From Vibrio toranzoniae (lineage in GTDB: Bacteria; Pseudomonadota; Gammaproteobacteria; Enterobacterales; Vibrionaceae), in contig NZ_AP025514.1 in the NCBI RefSeq assembly GCF_024347655.1, positions 1,364,001 through 1,428,000 on the forward strand: a DNA stretch of 64,000 nucleotides, written 5' to 3'. Below, piece after piece: positions 8,950 to 18,213 of this stretch (position 1 is the first letter of the stretch; each line of letters begins with the position of its first letter). The position numbers were made by a program, and so were the translations under genes. The notes beneath the pieces were generated by a model, which saw only the letters and a program-made list of their open reading frames with translations, had not been told where the DNA came from and did no database searches.

Positions 8950-10452
8950 ATGGTAATACCTGAAAACAGCAGCATCGTTATTTTTGGTGCGTCGGGAGAT
9001 CTAACTTATCGTAAGTTAATTCCTGCTTTATACCACCTGTATGCTAGCAATCAACTTCCTGAATCCTTTGCGATTCTTGGAGTGAGCCGTACTGAGTACA
9101 GCGACGAGTCTTACCGTGAGAAGCTGAAGAAGTCTCTTCAGGAAATGGAAAAAACTGAACCAGAGACGCTAAATGCATTCATTGAGCATCTGCATTACCA
9201 GGCGATCAACACTTCAGATGTAGACGACTACGCTCGTTTAGCACAACGTCTAGATACTCTTGAGCAAGACTACCAATTCGAAAACCATAACACACTGTTC
9301 TATTTGGCAACGCCGCCAAGTTTATATGGTGTGATCCCAGCAAACCTTGCTGCGCATGGCCTGAACGATGAGAAGAACGGCTGGCGTCGTCTTATCATTG
9401 AGAAGCCATTTGGTTACGACCTCGCATCTGCTCAGGCGTTGGATGAAGAGATCCATCATCACTTCCAAGAACACCAGATCTACCGTATCGACCATTACCT
9501 CGGTAAAGAAACGGTACAAAACCTTCTAGTGCTTCGTTTCTCAAATGCGATGTTTGAACCACTGTGGAATCGTAATTTCATTGATTACGTTGAAATCACG
9601 GGTGCTGAGTTCCTAGGCGTTGAAGAACGTGGCGGATACTACGACAGCTCTGGAGCTGTGCGCGACATGTTCCAAAACCACTTGCTACAAGTATTAGCAA
9701 TGGTTGGCATGGAGCCACCTGCTCAAATCAACGCGGATTCTATTCGTGACGAAGTGGTTAAAGTCCTTCAGTGTCTAAAACCACTAGAAGAAGATGACCT
9801 GCGTAAAGACTTGGTCCTAGGTCAATACACAGCATCAGACGTTCGCGGCCAGCAATTGTTAGGTTATCGTGAAGAACCAGGTGTTGCGGATGACTCTCGT
9901 ACTGAAACTTACATCGGCTTGAAAGCTCACATCAATAACTGGCGTTGGAATGGGGTTCCTTTCTACGTACGTACTGGTAAACGTTTACCTACACGTGTAA
10001 CTGAAATCGTGATTCACTTTAAGAACACACCACATCCAGTATTTGGCCAAGATGCACCAGAGAACAAACTGATTATCCGTATCCAACCGGATGAAGGTAT
10101 CCAGATGAGCTTTGGTTTGAAAGAACCTGGTGCAGGCTTTAAGGCAAAAGAAGTCAAGATGAACTTCTCTTACTCTGACTTGCCTGAAACTCAAATGCTA
10201 ACGGCTTATGAGCGTCTGCTTCTTGATGCGTTAAACGGTGACGCAACTTTGTTTGCACGTACTGATGCGGTAGAAGCATGTTGGAAATACGTTCAACCAA
10301 TCTTAGACTTCAAACAAGATCCTCAAGCACTGTTTGGCTATGCTTGTGGTACTTGGGGCCCACAGGAGGCGGATGAGCTTCTACAACGTGATGGCCGAGC
10401 ATGGCGTTTCCCATGCAAAAACTTAACAGACACGGATTACTGCGAATTATGA
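8950..10452 (+). CDS. zwf: Glucose-6-phosphate 1-dehydrogenase
   Basis: Zwf oxidises glucose 6-phosphate to 6-phosphogluconolactone with reduction of NADP+, the first step of the oxidative pentose phosphate pathway, in the cytoplasm. The N-terminal nucleotide-binding motif '[19 protein letters not shown]' and the active-site signature 'RIDHYLGKE' are present. With the start at 8950 the protein is 500 residues, close to the usual 490-500. That start has GGA 6 bases upstream; an in-frame ATG at 8896 would add a tail unlike the family, and another ATG lies at 8947. The stop overlaps the pgl start by 4 bases (ATGA), so the two are translationally coupled. Confidence 0.96.
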   Translation: MVIPENSSIVIFGASGDLTYRKLIPALYHLYASNQLPESFAILGVSRTEYSDESYREKLKKSLQEMEKTEPETLNAFIEHLHYQAINTSDVDDYARLAQRLDTLEQDYQFENHNTLFYLATPPSLYGVIPANLAAHGLNDEKNGWRRLIIEKPFGYDLASAQALDEEIHHHFQEHQIYRIDHYLGKETVQNLLVLRFSNAMFEPLWNRNFIDYVEITGAEFLGVEERGGYYDSSGAVRDMFQNHLLQVLAMVGMEPPAQINADSIRDEVVKVLQCLKPLEEDDLRKDLVLGQYTASDVRGQQLLGYREEPGVADDSRTETYIGLKAHINNWRWNGVPFYVRTGKRLPTRVTEIVIHFKNTPHPVFGQDAPENKLIIRIQPDEGIQMSFGLKEPGAGFKAKEVKMNFSYSDLPETQMLTAYERLLLDALNGDATLFARTDAVEACWKYVQPILDFKQDPQALFGYACGTWGPQEADELLQRDGRAWRFPCKNLTDTDYCEL

Positions 10453-11165
10453 TCAATCACAAGATCTTTGCAACGCCAGAATTGGTCGTTGAAAACCTAG
10501 CAAACGAAATGAAAGCTTACAGTGAACAGGGCAGACCTGTTCATATTTCATTGTCGGGCGGCAGCACGCCAAAAATGCTCTTTAAGCTGTTAGCTCAAGC
10601 ACCATACGCAGAAGGTATTCAATGGAATAACCTTCATTTTTGGTGGGGCGACGAACGTTGCGTGGCACCAGATGACGCTGAAAGTAACTTCGGTGAAGCG
10701 AATGCGTTACTGTTTTCGAACGTGAACCTTCCGGCAGAGAATATCCACCGCATCCGTGGTGAAGATGAGCCTAACGCTGAAGCCGAGCGCTTTGCTAAAG
10801 AAATGGCTGATGTGATTCCTGGTGAAAACGGCACGCCTATTTTCGATTGGATTCTGTTAGGTGTTGGTGCCGATGGCCACACAGCTTCGCTATTTCCGGG
10901 TGTAACTGATTACCAAGACGAGAGACTCTCTTTATTAGCTTCTCATCCTGAGTCCGGTCAAATCCGAGTTTCTAAAACGGCGAAAGTTTTAGAAGCAGCA
11001 AAACGAATCAGTTTCCTAGTACTGGGTGCAGGTAAAGTTGAGATCGTTAAAGAAATTCATACAACTCCTGCTTCAGAATTGCCTTATCCGGCAGCGAAAA
11101 TCCAGTCTAAAGCTGGCGAAACAGAGTGGTTCCTAGATTCAAGTGCAGCAAGTGCTATCGCATAA
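10449..11165 (+). CDS. pgl: 6-phosphogluconolactonase (DevB type)
   Basis: Pgl hydrolyses 6-phosphogluconolactone to 6-phosphogluconate, the second step of the oxidative pentose phosphate pathway. The 238-residue protein carries the NagB/DevB-family motifs '[11 protein letters not shown]' near the N-terminus, 'WWGDERCV', and '[13 protein letters not shown]' near the middle. The start at 10449 overlaps the zwf stop; an upstream in-frame ATG at 10401 lies well inside zwf and would add an unrelated tail. It sits between zwf and gnd in pathway order. Confidence 0.95.
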   Translation: MINHKIFATPELVVENLANEMKAYSEQGRPVHISLSGGSTPKMLFKLLAQAPYAEGIQWNNLHFWWGDERCVAPDDAESNFGEANALLFSNVNLPAENIHRIRGEDEPNAEAERFAKEMADVIPGENGTPIFDWILLGVGADGHTASLFPGVTDYQDERLSLLASHPESGQIRVSKTAKVLEAAKRISFLVLGAGKVEIVKEIHTTPASELPYPAAKIQSKAGETEWFLDSSAASAIA

Positions 11166-11193
11166 GTGCGAATAGCCGCAAGGAGATAAAATA

Positions 11194-12642
11194 ATGAAAG
11201 GTGATATCGGTGTAATTGGCCTAGCAGTAATGGGTCAGAACCTTATCCTAAACATGAACGACCACGGCTTCAAAGTTGTGGCTCATAACCGTACTGCTGC
11301 TAAAGTAGACGAGTTCCTAGAAGGCCCAGCTAAAGGTACTAATATTGTTGGTGCTTACTCTCTAGAAGAGCTAGTTGAGAAGCTAGAAGCGCCACGTAAA
11401 GTGATGCTTATGGTTCGTGCAGGTGACGTTGTAGATACGTTCATCGACAAGCTTGTACCACTTCTAGACAAAGGCGACATCATTATTGATGGCGGTAACA
11501 CTAACTTCCCAGACACTAACCGTCGTGTTGCTGCTCTTCGTGAGAAAGGCATCCACTTCATCGGTACTGGTGTTTCTGGTGGTGAAGAAGGTGCTCGTTT
11601 CGGTCCTTCAATTATGCCAGGCGGTTCTCCTGAAGCTTGGGAAGCGGTTAAGCCTATCTTCCAAGGTATCTCTGCGAAAACTGACGCGGGTGAGCCTTGT
11701 TGTGATTGGGTTGGTAACGACGGTGCTGGTCACTTCGTTAAGATGGTTCACAATGGCATCGAATACGGTGACATGCAGCTTATCACTGAAGCATACCAGT
11801 TCATGAAAGATGGCCTAGGTATGAACCACGACGAAATGCAGGCTGTATTTGCTGACTGGAACAAAACTGAACTAGACAGCTACCTTGTAGAAATCACTGC
11901 TGATATCCTTGGCTACAAAGATGAAGACGGTGAAGCACTTGTTGAGAAAATCCTAGACACTGCTGGCCAAAAAGGCACAGGTAAATGGACAGGTATCAAC
12001 GCACTAGACATGGGTATCCCACTGACTCTAATCACTGAGTCTGTATTCTCTCGTTGCCTGTCTGCACTTAAAGACCAACGTGTTGAAGCTGAGAAACTAT
12101 TCGGCAAGACAGTTGCTCCAGTTGAAGGTGACAAGCAAGAGTGGATTGATGCAATTCGTCAGGCTCTACTGGCTTCTAAGATCATCTCTTACGCTCAAGG
12201 TTTCATGCTAATGCGTGAAGCGTCGAACGAAAACGGCTGGGATCTAAACTATGGTAACGTTGCACTGATGTGGCGTGGCGGTTGTATCATCCGTTCTGCA
12301 TTCCTAGGCAACATTCGTGATGCTTACGAAGCGAACCCAGACATCGCTTTCCTAGGTTCAGATGCCTACTTCAAAGGTATCCTAGACAACTGCATGAGCG
12401 CTTGGCGTAAAGTAGCAGCTAAGTCTATGGAATCTGGCATCCCAATGCCATGTATGACTTCTGCACTAACGTTCCTAGATGGCTACACTACAGCTCGTCT
12501 TCCAGCGAACCTTCTACAAGCTCAACGTGACTACTTCGGTGCTCACACTTACGAGCGTACTGACCGTCCACGTGGTGAGTTCTTCCACACAAACTGGACT
12601 GGTACAGGCGGCGACACTGCTTCTACCACTTACGACGTATAA
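11194..12642 (+). CDS. gnd: 6-phosphogluconate dehydrogenase, decarboxylating
   Basis: Gnd converts 6-phosphogluconate to ribulose 5-phosphate plus CO2 with reduction of NADP+, completing the oxidative branch. The 482-residue length is the long-chain enterobacterial-type size. Motifs include the N-terminal dinucleotide fold 'IGLAVMGQNL', the substrate region 'GVSGGEEGARFGPSIMPGG', and 'DTAGQKGTGKWT'. It follows pgl by 28 bases with an AAGGAG ribosome-binding site, and ends at a strong terminator. Codon use is strongly biased (mostly CTA/CTT, GGT, CGT codons), as in highly expressed Vibrio genes. Confidence 0.96.
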   Translation: MKGDIGVIGLAVMGQNLILNMNDHGFKVVAHNRTAAKVDEFLEGPAKGTNIVGAYSLEELVEKLEAPRKVMLMVRAGDVVDTFIDKLVPLLDKGDIIIDGGNTNFPDTNRRVAALREKGIHFIGTGVSGGEEGARFGPSIMPGGSPEAWEAVKPIFQGISAKTDAGEPCCDWVGNDGAGHFVKMVHNGIEYGDMQLITEAYQFMKDGLGMNHDEMQAVFADWNKTELDSYLVEITADILGYKDEDGEALVEKILDTAGQKGTGKWTGINALDMGIPLTLITESVFSRCLSALKDQRVEAEKLFGKTVAPVEGDKQEWIDAIRQALLASKIISYAQGFMLMREASNENGWDLNYGNVALMWRGGCIIRSAFLGNIRDAYEANPDIAFLGSDAYFKGILDNCMSAWRKVAAKSMESGIPMPCMTSALTFLDGYTTARLPANLLQAQRDYFGAHTYERTDRPRGEFFHTNWTGTGGDTASTTYDV

Positions 12643-12700
12643 TCGTTAGTTAGAATCAGTTAAGAACACGTTCGTTCTTTCAGCTGTAAACTAGAAAACA

Positions 12701-12728
12701 AAAGGATGCTAATCGGCATCCTTTTTTG
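12701..12728 (+). terminator. Rho-independent terminator of zwf-pgl-gnd
   Basis: AAAGGATGC and GCATCCTTT form a 9-bp stem around a 6-base loop, followed by a T run. It lies about 60 bases after the gnd stop. Confidence 0.85.
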
Positions 12729-13003
12729 TTGCTTGAGCATTTTTGTTACTTTGAATGGTGAGGTTTCGGAACCGAAGAAGACTCCCGAGATGCAGGGCAG
12801 TTGATGTTACCCCCGAATGTTAAATGACCAATTCGAAATTAATTTTAAAGATAAATAGGATCACGAGCATGCTTTATGCCATCATAAAGGCATAGATAAG
12901 GGCAACGGATCTAATGCCCAAGTGATTGAGCTAGAAATGGTCAGTGATGACGGTGTTCTAGAGTAAATTCAAGGCCTTTAGTTGCCTTGAAAAAGGTAAT
13001 GTT
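12729..13003. other. Spacer between the gnd terminator and the VF530-family gene
   Basis: With the terminator, this makes a 361-base gap between gnd and the next gene. An open frame from 12859 to the TAA at 12966 encodes about 35 residues but has no start codon near its 5' end, so it could be a decayed gene end. Nothing else was recognised. Confidence 0.35.
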
Positions 13004-13417
13004 ATGACTGAAGAAGAAAGAATCGAATTGCAACAAAATAACCCATTGCACGGCTTAAAGCTTGAAACCATGATCACTGAATTAGTGGATCACTATGGTT
13101 GGGAAATTTTGGATGCAGCAATGCGCATGAACTGCTTTAACACTAAACCAACGGTAGCAAGCGCTGTTAAATATCTAAAGAAGACAGAATGGGCTCGTGA
13201 GAAGGTAGAAAACTTTTACCTGTATCGTTTTAAGCGTATGCCTAAAGCGTCTGATATCGAATATCAGATGCCACCACGTTCACGTACGTTCCGTCACGGT
13301 TTAGAACCTCGTGAACCAATGGAGTTGACGGTTGAGTCTATTCAAGCGTCACAAGCTAAAGCCGCGTCTGCTTTCAAAGAACGCCGAGGTGGCAACGGTC
13401 GTAACTTTCGCCGTTAA
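13004..13417 (+). CDS. VF530-family (DUF2132) protein
   Basis: The 137-residue protein carries the VF530 fold in its N-terminal 75 residues: 'NPLHGLKLETMITELVDHYG', then 'NCF', then 'KYLKKTEWAREKVE'. Family members are small proteins suggested to bind DNA, and the type member is named from Vibrio fischeri. The C-terminal 60 residues form a basic tail ending in 'RRGGNGRNFRR', which suggests nucleic-acid contact but is only an inference. An AGG ribosome-binding site precedes the ATG by 7 bases. It is a single-gene unit ended by a shared terminator. Confidence 0.85.
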   Translation: MTEEERIELQQNNPLHGLKLETMITELVDHYGWEILDAAMRMNCFNTKPTVASAVKYLKKTEWAREKVENFYLYRFKRMPKASDIEYQMPPRSRTFRHGLEPREPMELTVESIQASQAKAASAFKERRGGNGRNFRR

Positions 13418-13490
13418 TTAAACGTCGTTAAATAAAGCAGCCTAAATAGGTTAAGTAACCTAAGGCCAAAAAGCGATAAGCATAAAATAC

Positions 13491-13514
13491 AAAGGAGCCT
13501 CAGAGCTCCTTTTT
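13491..13514. terminator. Bidirectional terminator
   Basis: AAAGGAGC and GCTCCTTT form an 8-bp stem with a 6-base loop, flanked by A and T runs. It lies between the convergent VF530-family gene and the small membrane protein gene. Confidence 0.8.
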
Positions 13515-13540
13515 AATGCGTGTAGCTTTAGTAATACGTC

Positions 13541-13732
13541 TTAAGTTTCGCGGTTTTTTCTTTGATTCTTCCACAGATCGGCGATATAAATAATTGCACT
13601 GACGAGTAAGAATAGCGCTGACACAGAAAATAGAGCAGGCATTTTTAGGATCCACGCGAATGTGGCAGCAAGAAAAGCGACAAAGCAAATGAGTCGACTT
13701 GATGACATGATATGACCGAGTTTAATGTTCAT
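13541..13732 (-). CDS. Small two-helix membrane protein (63 aa)
   Basis: No named family was recognised. The protein has two hydrophobic segments (about residues 13-28 and 32-51) and a basic C-terminal tail ('WKNQRKNRET'), which puts the tail in the cytoplasm by the positive-inside rule. A perfect AGGAGG lies 4 bases before the ATG, and a Rho-independent terminator follows the stop, so this frame is preferred to the overlapping one at 13500-13688. It is probably a conserved Vibrio inner-membrane protein of unknown role. Confidence 0.65.
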   Translation of the reverse strand: MNIKLGHIMSSSRLICFVAFLAATFAWILKMPALFSVSALFLLVSAIIYIADLWKNQRKNRET

Positions 13733-13860
13733 AACGCCTCCTAATGAAGTCTCACTTTCGACAGAAGAATTATCCCACCTTTGGCAAAATAAAGGCTAAA
13801 AAACAGTCTAAATTGTTATCAAACTTGCTAATTAAAGGGCTCGTCTCACACATTTGGGCT

Positions 13861-13889
13861 TGGTTATTTTATAGTTCATAAAATAACCA
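13861..13889. repeat. Perfect AT-rich inverted repeat in an intergenic region
   Basis: TGGTTATTTTAT and ATAAAATAACCA form 12-bp perfect arms around AGTTC. No T run follows on either strand, so it is not a standard terminator. It sits between the small membrane protein promoter and the TauE/SafE gene 3' end. Its role is unknown; a protein-binding site or an RNA hairpin is possible. Confidence 0.5.
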
Positions 13890-14010
13890 GTGAGGCATTT
13901 GAGATTTCTTTGATACCTTTTCAACGCTTAACGATTTACGTTGTGTTTTGCTAACGGAAACTGCGATTACTGCACGAAGTCGTTCGAATGCAAGCTAGTT
14001 GGCATAGAAC

Positions 14011-14769
14011 CTAATTAGTATAGAAAAAGTAAGCGGTGATGAAGAAACTCGCGATGATCACTGTGTTACGAACATACTGTTGTGGGATGCGGCGAGAGAT
14101 TTTTGCTGAGTAATAGCCACCAACCAAGGTCCCCATCAAAACGGCCATGCCTGACGGCCAATCAATAGAGCCATTCACGATAAAAAACACGATTGCAGCA
14201 AGTGATGCAGAAGCGGATACAAGCAGTTTAATGCCATTCATGACGTTGATATTAGTATATCCCGCCAGTGCCAAGTAGCTCAATGTCACAATGCCCAAAC
14301 CTGCATTAAAATAACCACCGTAGATACAGACAATCAAAAGCAATAAAGCGGAAAAGAATGCGCCTGCGCTGGTGGCGTGCTTATGTTCTGCTGTAGCTTG
14401 TTTAAGCCACTTATTGAGCGTGCCGCCAAACGTGAATAGCAGAGCGGCGAACAGCAATAACCAAGGAACGGATTGAGTAAACAATGCCTCTGGTGTGTGC
14501 AGCAACAAGAACGCACCAATACCGCCGCCAATTACACACAGCCCGACAACGAGTTTGAGTTGTTTGGTGCCAGATCGAATTTCATGGCGCAGTGCATAGG
14601 CGCCACTGATGTAGCCTGCGCATGAAGCAAAGGTGTTGGTTGCGTTGGCCGCAATAGGAGGGACGCCAGCAAATAGCAGAGCGGGAAAGGTGATAAAACT
14701 GCCTCCGCCAGCAATGGAGTTCAGTACACCACCAATCACGCCTGACAAGAATAGAATCAACCAATCCAT
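14011..14769 (-). CDS. TauE/SafE-family sulfite-exporter-like permease
   Basis: The 252-residue polytopic membrane protein has about seven to eight hydrophobic segments and the family's duplicated Gly-rich motifs: 'GVIGGVLNSIAGGGSFITFP' at the N-terminus and 'YGGYFNAGLGIVTLSYL' in the second half. TauE/SafE (DUF81) proteins export sulfite, sulfoacetate or related organic anions. The substrate here cannot be assigned. It is a single-gene unit on the minus strand, not evidently in an operon with the tct genes, since a terminator lies between them. Confidence 0.88.
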   Translation of the reverse strand: MDWLILFLSGVIGGVLNSIAGGGSFITFPALLFAGVPPIAANATNTFASCAGYISGAYALRHEIRSGTKQLKLVVGLCVIGGGIGAFLLLHTPEALFTQSVPWLLLFAALLFTFGGTLNKWLKQATAEHKHATSAGAFFSALLLLIVCIYGGYFNAGLGIVTLSYLALAGYTNINVMNGIKLLVSASASLAAIVFFIVNGSIDWPSGMAVLMGTLVGGYYSAKISRRIPQQYVRNTVIIASFFITAYFFYTN

Positions 14770-14910
14770 AGTTTAGAATCCAATACGTTAACTAATCGGT
14801 TACCTTACTTGATTTTGTTATTAATATCAGGGATATGTGTTTTTCAGGAGCCGGATTGTGAGTTTGCTACCATCTTAGAGTTGTGGCTTTTTGAAATGAC
14901 TGATAAGAAA

Positions 14911-14933
14911 AAAGGAGCCTGAGGCTCCTTTTA
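14911..14933 (-). terminator. Rho-independent terminator of tctCBA
   Basis: AAAGGAGCC and GGCTCCTTT form a 9-bp stem around TGA, with A and T runs on its sides. It lies about 30 bases past the tctA stop on the minus strand. Confidence 0.82.
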
Positions 14934-14961
14934 TTTAGTTTAAGTAAGTGATGTTCTGAGC

Positions 14962-16482
14962 CTAAACTTCAACTGGTTTTGCTCTAAAGCTCTTGAACAG
15001 CTTCACAAGAATCGGACTAGAGAGAACCAATACCGCCAAGACAGTGAATGTCATGGTGATAGGACGTTCCCAAAGGAAGCTTAGCTCACCATCGCTGATC
15101 ATCAGTGCGCGTCTTAAGTTTTCTTCCATCAAACCACCTAAGATAAAGCCAAGTAGTAATGGCGCCAGTGGGAAGTTAGCCAGCCTTAACGCTATCGCTG
15201 CCATCGCCACAATGAGCATCACAAACACATCCATCGTGTTGAAAGACACCAAGTAAACGCCTGTGATTGAGAAGAAGATAATCATTGGCAGCAGTACCGT
15301 TCTTGGTACAGCAAGCAGTTTAGAGATATATGGGATAAGCGGCAGGTTCAGAATAACCAATACAATGTTGCCAAAGTACATAGAGATAATCACCGACCAG
15401 AATACATCTGGGTGTTCAACGAATAGGCGAGGGCCCGGTTGGATGCCGTAAGCGATCAATGCACCTAGCATGATTGCAGTGGTACCAGATCCCGGAATAC
15501 CTAGCGTCAGTAGCGGAACGAATGAGCCACTTGAAGCCGCGTTGTTTGCTGATTCAGGAGCCACAAGACCACGAATACTGCCTTTACCGAACTCTTTCTG
15601 TTTGTCTTTTGGTGCAAGGCTACGTTCCATACCGTAACTCAAGAAAGCGGCAATGGTTGCACCAGCGCCAGGTAGAACACCGGTAAAGAAGCCAAGGATC
15701 GAAGAACGAATAGAAACGGGCGCTACTTCTTTGAACTCTTCTTTGGTTACCTTCATGCTGCCAATATCGGCCATCTTTTGGCTTTCTTCGCCGCTGGTGT
15801 CTTTCTCTGGTTTCAAAATACCCATTAAAGTTTCACCAAGCGCGAACGTCGCCATAGCCAGCAATAGGAAGCTGAAGCCATCCATTAGATCCGTGAGGCC
15901 GAATGTGAAGCGCTCAACACCAACGCCTTTGTCGATACCTACGGTTGAAAGCATCAAGCCTAAGATGGTCATCATCCACGCCTTGATAACCTGACCTGGG
16001 CCTGCAAACGCCGCTACAGCCGATAAACCTAATAGCATCAATGCAAAGTAGTCTGAAGACTGGAAGCTCAATGACACGCTTGCTAGAGCCGGAGCTGCAA
16101 TCAAAAGCATAATTGCTGAAAGTGTACCGCCAGTAAAAGAAGAGTAAGCAGCAAGAGCCAGTGCTTTACCAGCTTGGCCTTTTTGTGCCATTGGGTAGCC
16201 GTCGAATGCCGTTACTACCGTAGAAGAACAGCCTGGAGCATTGATTAGGATTGATGATGTTGAACCACCAAATACCGCACCGTAGTAAACACCGGCCATC
16301 AAAATAAGACCAGAAGATGGGTCTAGGCCGTAAGTGATAGGGATCATCAGAGCAATGGCTGAGATTGGACCTAACCCCGGAAGCATCCCGATGAAGGTAC
16401 CTACGAAACAGCCCACGATTACCATCATGATGTTCATTGGCATCACAGCGGTAGAAAGTCCTTGTAAAATTCCGTCTAACAT
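14962..16482 (-). CDS. tctA: Tripartite tricarboxylate transporter, large permease TctA
   Basis: TctA is the large membrane subunit of the TTT secondary transporter, which takes up citrate or related carboxylates using ion gradients with help from the periplasmic protein TctC. The 506-residue protein has about 11-12 membrane segments. It carries two Gly/Pro-rich motifs typical of the family, 'GTFIGMLPGLGPISAIALMI' near residues 28-47 and 'GFFTGVLPGAGATIAAFLSY' near residue 265, which mark its internal duplication. It starts 10 bases after tctB ends. The order tctC-tctB-tctA is standard. Confidence 0.93.
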   Translation of the reverse strand: MLDGILQGLSTAVMPMNIMMVIVGCFVGTFIGMLPGLGPISAIALMIPITYGLDPSSGLILMAGVYYGAVFGGSTSSILINAPGCSSTVVTAFDGYPMAQKGQAGKALALAAYSSFTGGTLSAIMLLIAAPALASVSLSFQSSDYFALMLLGLSAVAAFAGPGQVIKAWMMTILGLMLSTVGIDKGVGVERFTFGLTDLMDGFSFLLLAMATFALGETLMGILKPEKDTSGEESQKMADIGSMKVTKEEFKEVAPVSIRSSILGFFTGVLPGAGATIAAFLSYGMERSLAPKDKQKEFGKGSIRGLVAPESANNAASSGSFVPLLTLGIPGSGTTAIMLGALIAYGIQPGPRLFVEHPDVFWSVIISMYFGNIVLVILNLPLIPYISKLLAVPRTVLLPMIIFFSITGVYLVSFNTMDVFVMLIVAMAAIALRLANFPLAPLLLGFILGGLMEENLRRALMISDGELSFLWERPITMTFTVLAVLVLSSPILVKLFKSFRAKPVEV

Positions 16483-16492
16483 AATGTTATCC

Positions 16493-16993
16493 CTACCAAA
16501 GAGTGAAGATTAAACCAGGCTCTAGGTAGATATCTAAGCCTTGAGTTAAAAGAAGAAAGAACGCGATAACGAAAGGAAACGACGCGCCAAACAAGATAGA
16601 TTTACGGCGCTCACCCAATAGGTAAAAGCCCGCTAATAAGAAGAAGCTTGTAGCTAAAACAAAGCCAAGATACGTCAGCCCAACACCGTACAGTGCCATT
16701 AACACCAAGAAGCCAATCAGCAGTTTCCAGTTCAGCGGCGTTGTTTCACATTTGACTTTCTTGTTTGGTTCTCCAGTGACAAGCAAAATCAACGATAACC
16801 CGATACCGATGAAAGTCAGCAGGGTAGGCAATGTTCTCGCGGTAAAGGGTTCATATTCATCACCGGGAAACAGCGGAATCAGGGTAGTTTGGTAGCCATA
16901 GCACAAGCACGCCAGCATAAAGATCAAAGCTCCGAGACGATCGCCTGAAAGCAAAGATTCCTTACTGAAAAATTTGGTTGGTAAGTCCGACAT
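16493..16993 (-). CDS. tctB: Tripartite tricarboxylate transporter, small membrane subunit TctB
   Basis: TctB is the small four-helix subunit of the TTT transporter. The 166-residue protein has hydrophobic segments near residues 23-40, 55-75, 90-125 (two) and 137-160. I place the start at 16993 because GGAG lies 6 bases upstream; an in-frame ATG at 17068 would add 25 residues unlike the family. It lies 10 bases upstream of tctA, but 248 bases separate it from tctC. Confidence 0.88.
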   Translation of the reverse strand: MSDLPTKFFSKESLLSGDRLGALIFMLACLCYGYQTTLIPLFPGDEYEPFTARTLPTLLTFIGIGLSLILLVTGEPNKKVKCETTPLNWKLLIGFLVLMALYGVGLTYLGFVLATSFFLLAGFYLLGERRKSILFGASFPFVIAFFLLLTQGLDIYLEPGLIFTLW

Positions 16994-17209
16994 ATCCAAC
17001 TCCATTTGGGTGGTGTAGAAAAGTAAAAAAACCGTACATGAGCGAGTCAATGAAATGTCTGGGATCACTAACCGAAGGTAAGCGAACTACAGTGCTTGGG
17101 CTTAGCAAGCCGCTTGTGTTTACAACGAATCAGCAAGCGTTAGTAATACGTCTACAAATAAACAAAGGAGTTTGAAGTTAACTCATGTACGGCGAAACAA
17201 GGAAAGAGT

Positions 17210-17230
17210 AAGAGGGCATAAAATCCCTCT
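17210..17230 (-). terminator. Hairpin after tctC (attenuator or mRNA-stability element)
   Basis: AGAGGG and CCCTCT form a stem directly after the tctC stop, without a strong T run. It lies between tctC and tctB, where a partial terminator or 3'-end stabiliser would give more binding protein than permease. Confidence 0.5.
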
Positions 17231-17241
17231 ATCGTTGTTGG

Positions 17242-18213
17242 TTATTTCAAGAAACCAAGCTCACGCATTAGGTCGCCCATCTGTTTTTCTTGGTCTTCTA
17301 GGAAGGCGTAAAAATCTTTGTCCGCTTTGTAGTTGTCGATCCAACCGTTACGGTCGCGCACCACTTGCCACTCATCGGTTTTGTACATTTTGCCTAGAGC
17401 TTCATTCCATTCATTGATTTTCGCTTGACTAGTGCCCGGTGCCGCGAAGAAACCACGCCAGTTAGCGAATACTGTTTCGTTGCCGTACTCAGTCAGTGTT
17501 GGGATGTTAGGTGCTGCTTCAAGACGTTTTGGTGCTGTTACCGCCAGTACTTTCACCTGCCCAGACTTAGACATCTCGAGTACTTCACCAAGACCAGTTG
17601 AAAGCAGTTGTGTTTCACCAGAAAGCAGTGCAGCCATTGCTTTTCCGCCCGCATCGTAAGCAATGTAGCGAACCTTTTTCGCATCAAAACCTTCACCTTT
17701 GAACGCTGCGGCTACAACTAGGTGATCCATGCTGCCACGAGCTGAACCGCCAGCAATTTTCACTTTACGTGGGTTTGTTTCGAATTCCTTTACTACGTCT
17801 TCCCACGTGTTGTACTTAGAATCTGCAGACGCAACGATTGCGCCGTAATCGGCAATGGTTGCAGCAACAGGCGTTAGGTCACGGAAAGACTGTGGAAAAA
17901 TACCCGTGAGAGAGCGCACAACGATAGGTGTTGAGTTCACCATTAGCGTGTCTTCTTGGCGTTGAGCCGTTTCAATTAGGTGTGCAATGGCTTTACCGCC
18001 GCCACCACCAGATAGGTTTTGGAAAGAGACATTTTCTACGATGTCTGATTTCACCAGTACATCACCGGTACCACGAGCTGTCATATCCCAACCGCCACCA
18101 GCGCCGCCAGGGATTAGGAAGTGTATTTTTTCTACGTCAGCAGCAAAAGTGTTGAAAGAAAAGGTTGCTGCGATAATAGAAGCCGCAAGAGTAGGTTTCA
18201 GTGCCTTGAACAT
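17242..18213 (-). CDS. tctC: Tripartite tricarboxylate transporter, periplasmic binding protein TctC
   Basis: TctC (Bug family) captures the carboxylate in the periplasm and delivers it to TctAB. The 323-residue protein begins with a signal peptide ('LAASIIAATFSFNTFAA', cleavage near residue 24), then 'IHFLIPGGAGGGWDMTARG', the family's ligand-loop motif, and 'AGGSARGSMDHLV'. I place the start at 18213 because AAGGA lies 7 bases upstream; a longer frame starting at 18285 would bury the signal peptide. It is the first gene of tctCBA. Citrate is the best-known ligand of TctC, but Bug proteins bind many carboxylates. Confidence 0.9.
   Translation of the reverse strand: MFKALKPTLAASIIAATFSFNTFAADVEKIHFLIPGGAGGGWDMTARGTGDVLVKSDIVENVSFQNLSGGGGGKAIAHLIETAQRQEDTLMVNSTPIVVRSLTGIFPQSFRDLTPVAATIADYGAIVASADSKYNTWEDVVKEFETNPRKVKIAGGSARGSMDHLVVAAAFKGEGFDAKKVRYIAYDAGGKAMAALLSGETQLLSTGLGEVLEMSKSGQVKVLAVTAPKRLEAAPNIPTLTEYGNETVFANWRGFFAAPGTSQAKINEWNEALGKMYKTDEWQVVRDRNGWIDNYKADKDFYAFLEDQEKQMGDLMRELGFLK

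Noticed and set aside
12859..12966. 35-residue frame upstream of the VF530-family gene
   Set aside because: It has no start codon near its 5' end and no family was recognised. It could be a decayed gene end but cannot be supported.
13500..13688. 62-codon frame overlapping the small membrane protein gene
   Set aside because: It runs into the shared terminator and lacks a ribosome-binding site, while the overlapping frame at 13541-13732 has a perfect AGGAGG.
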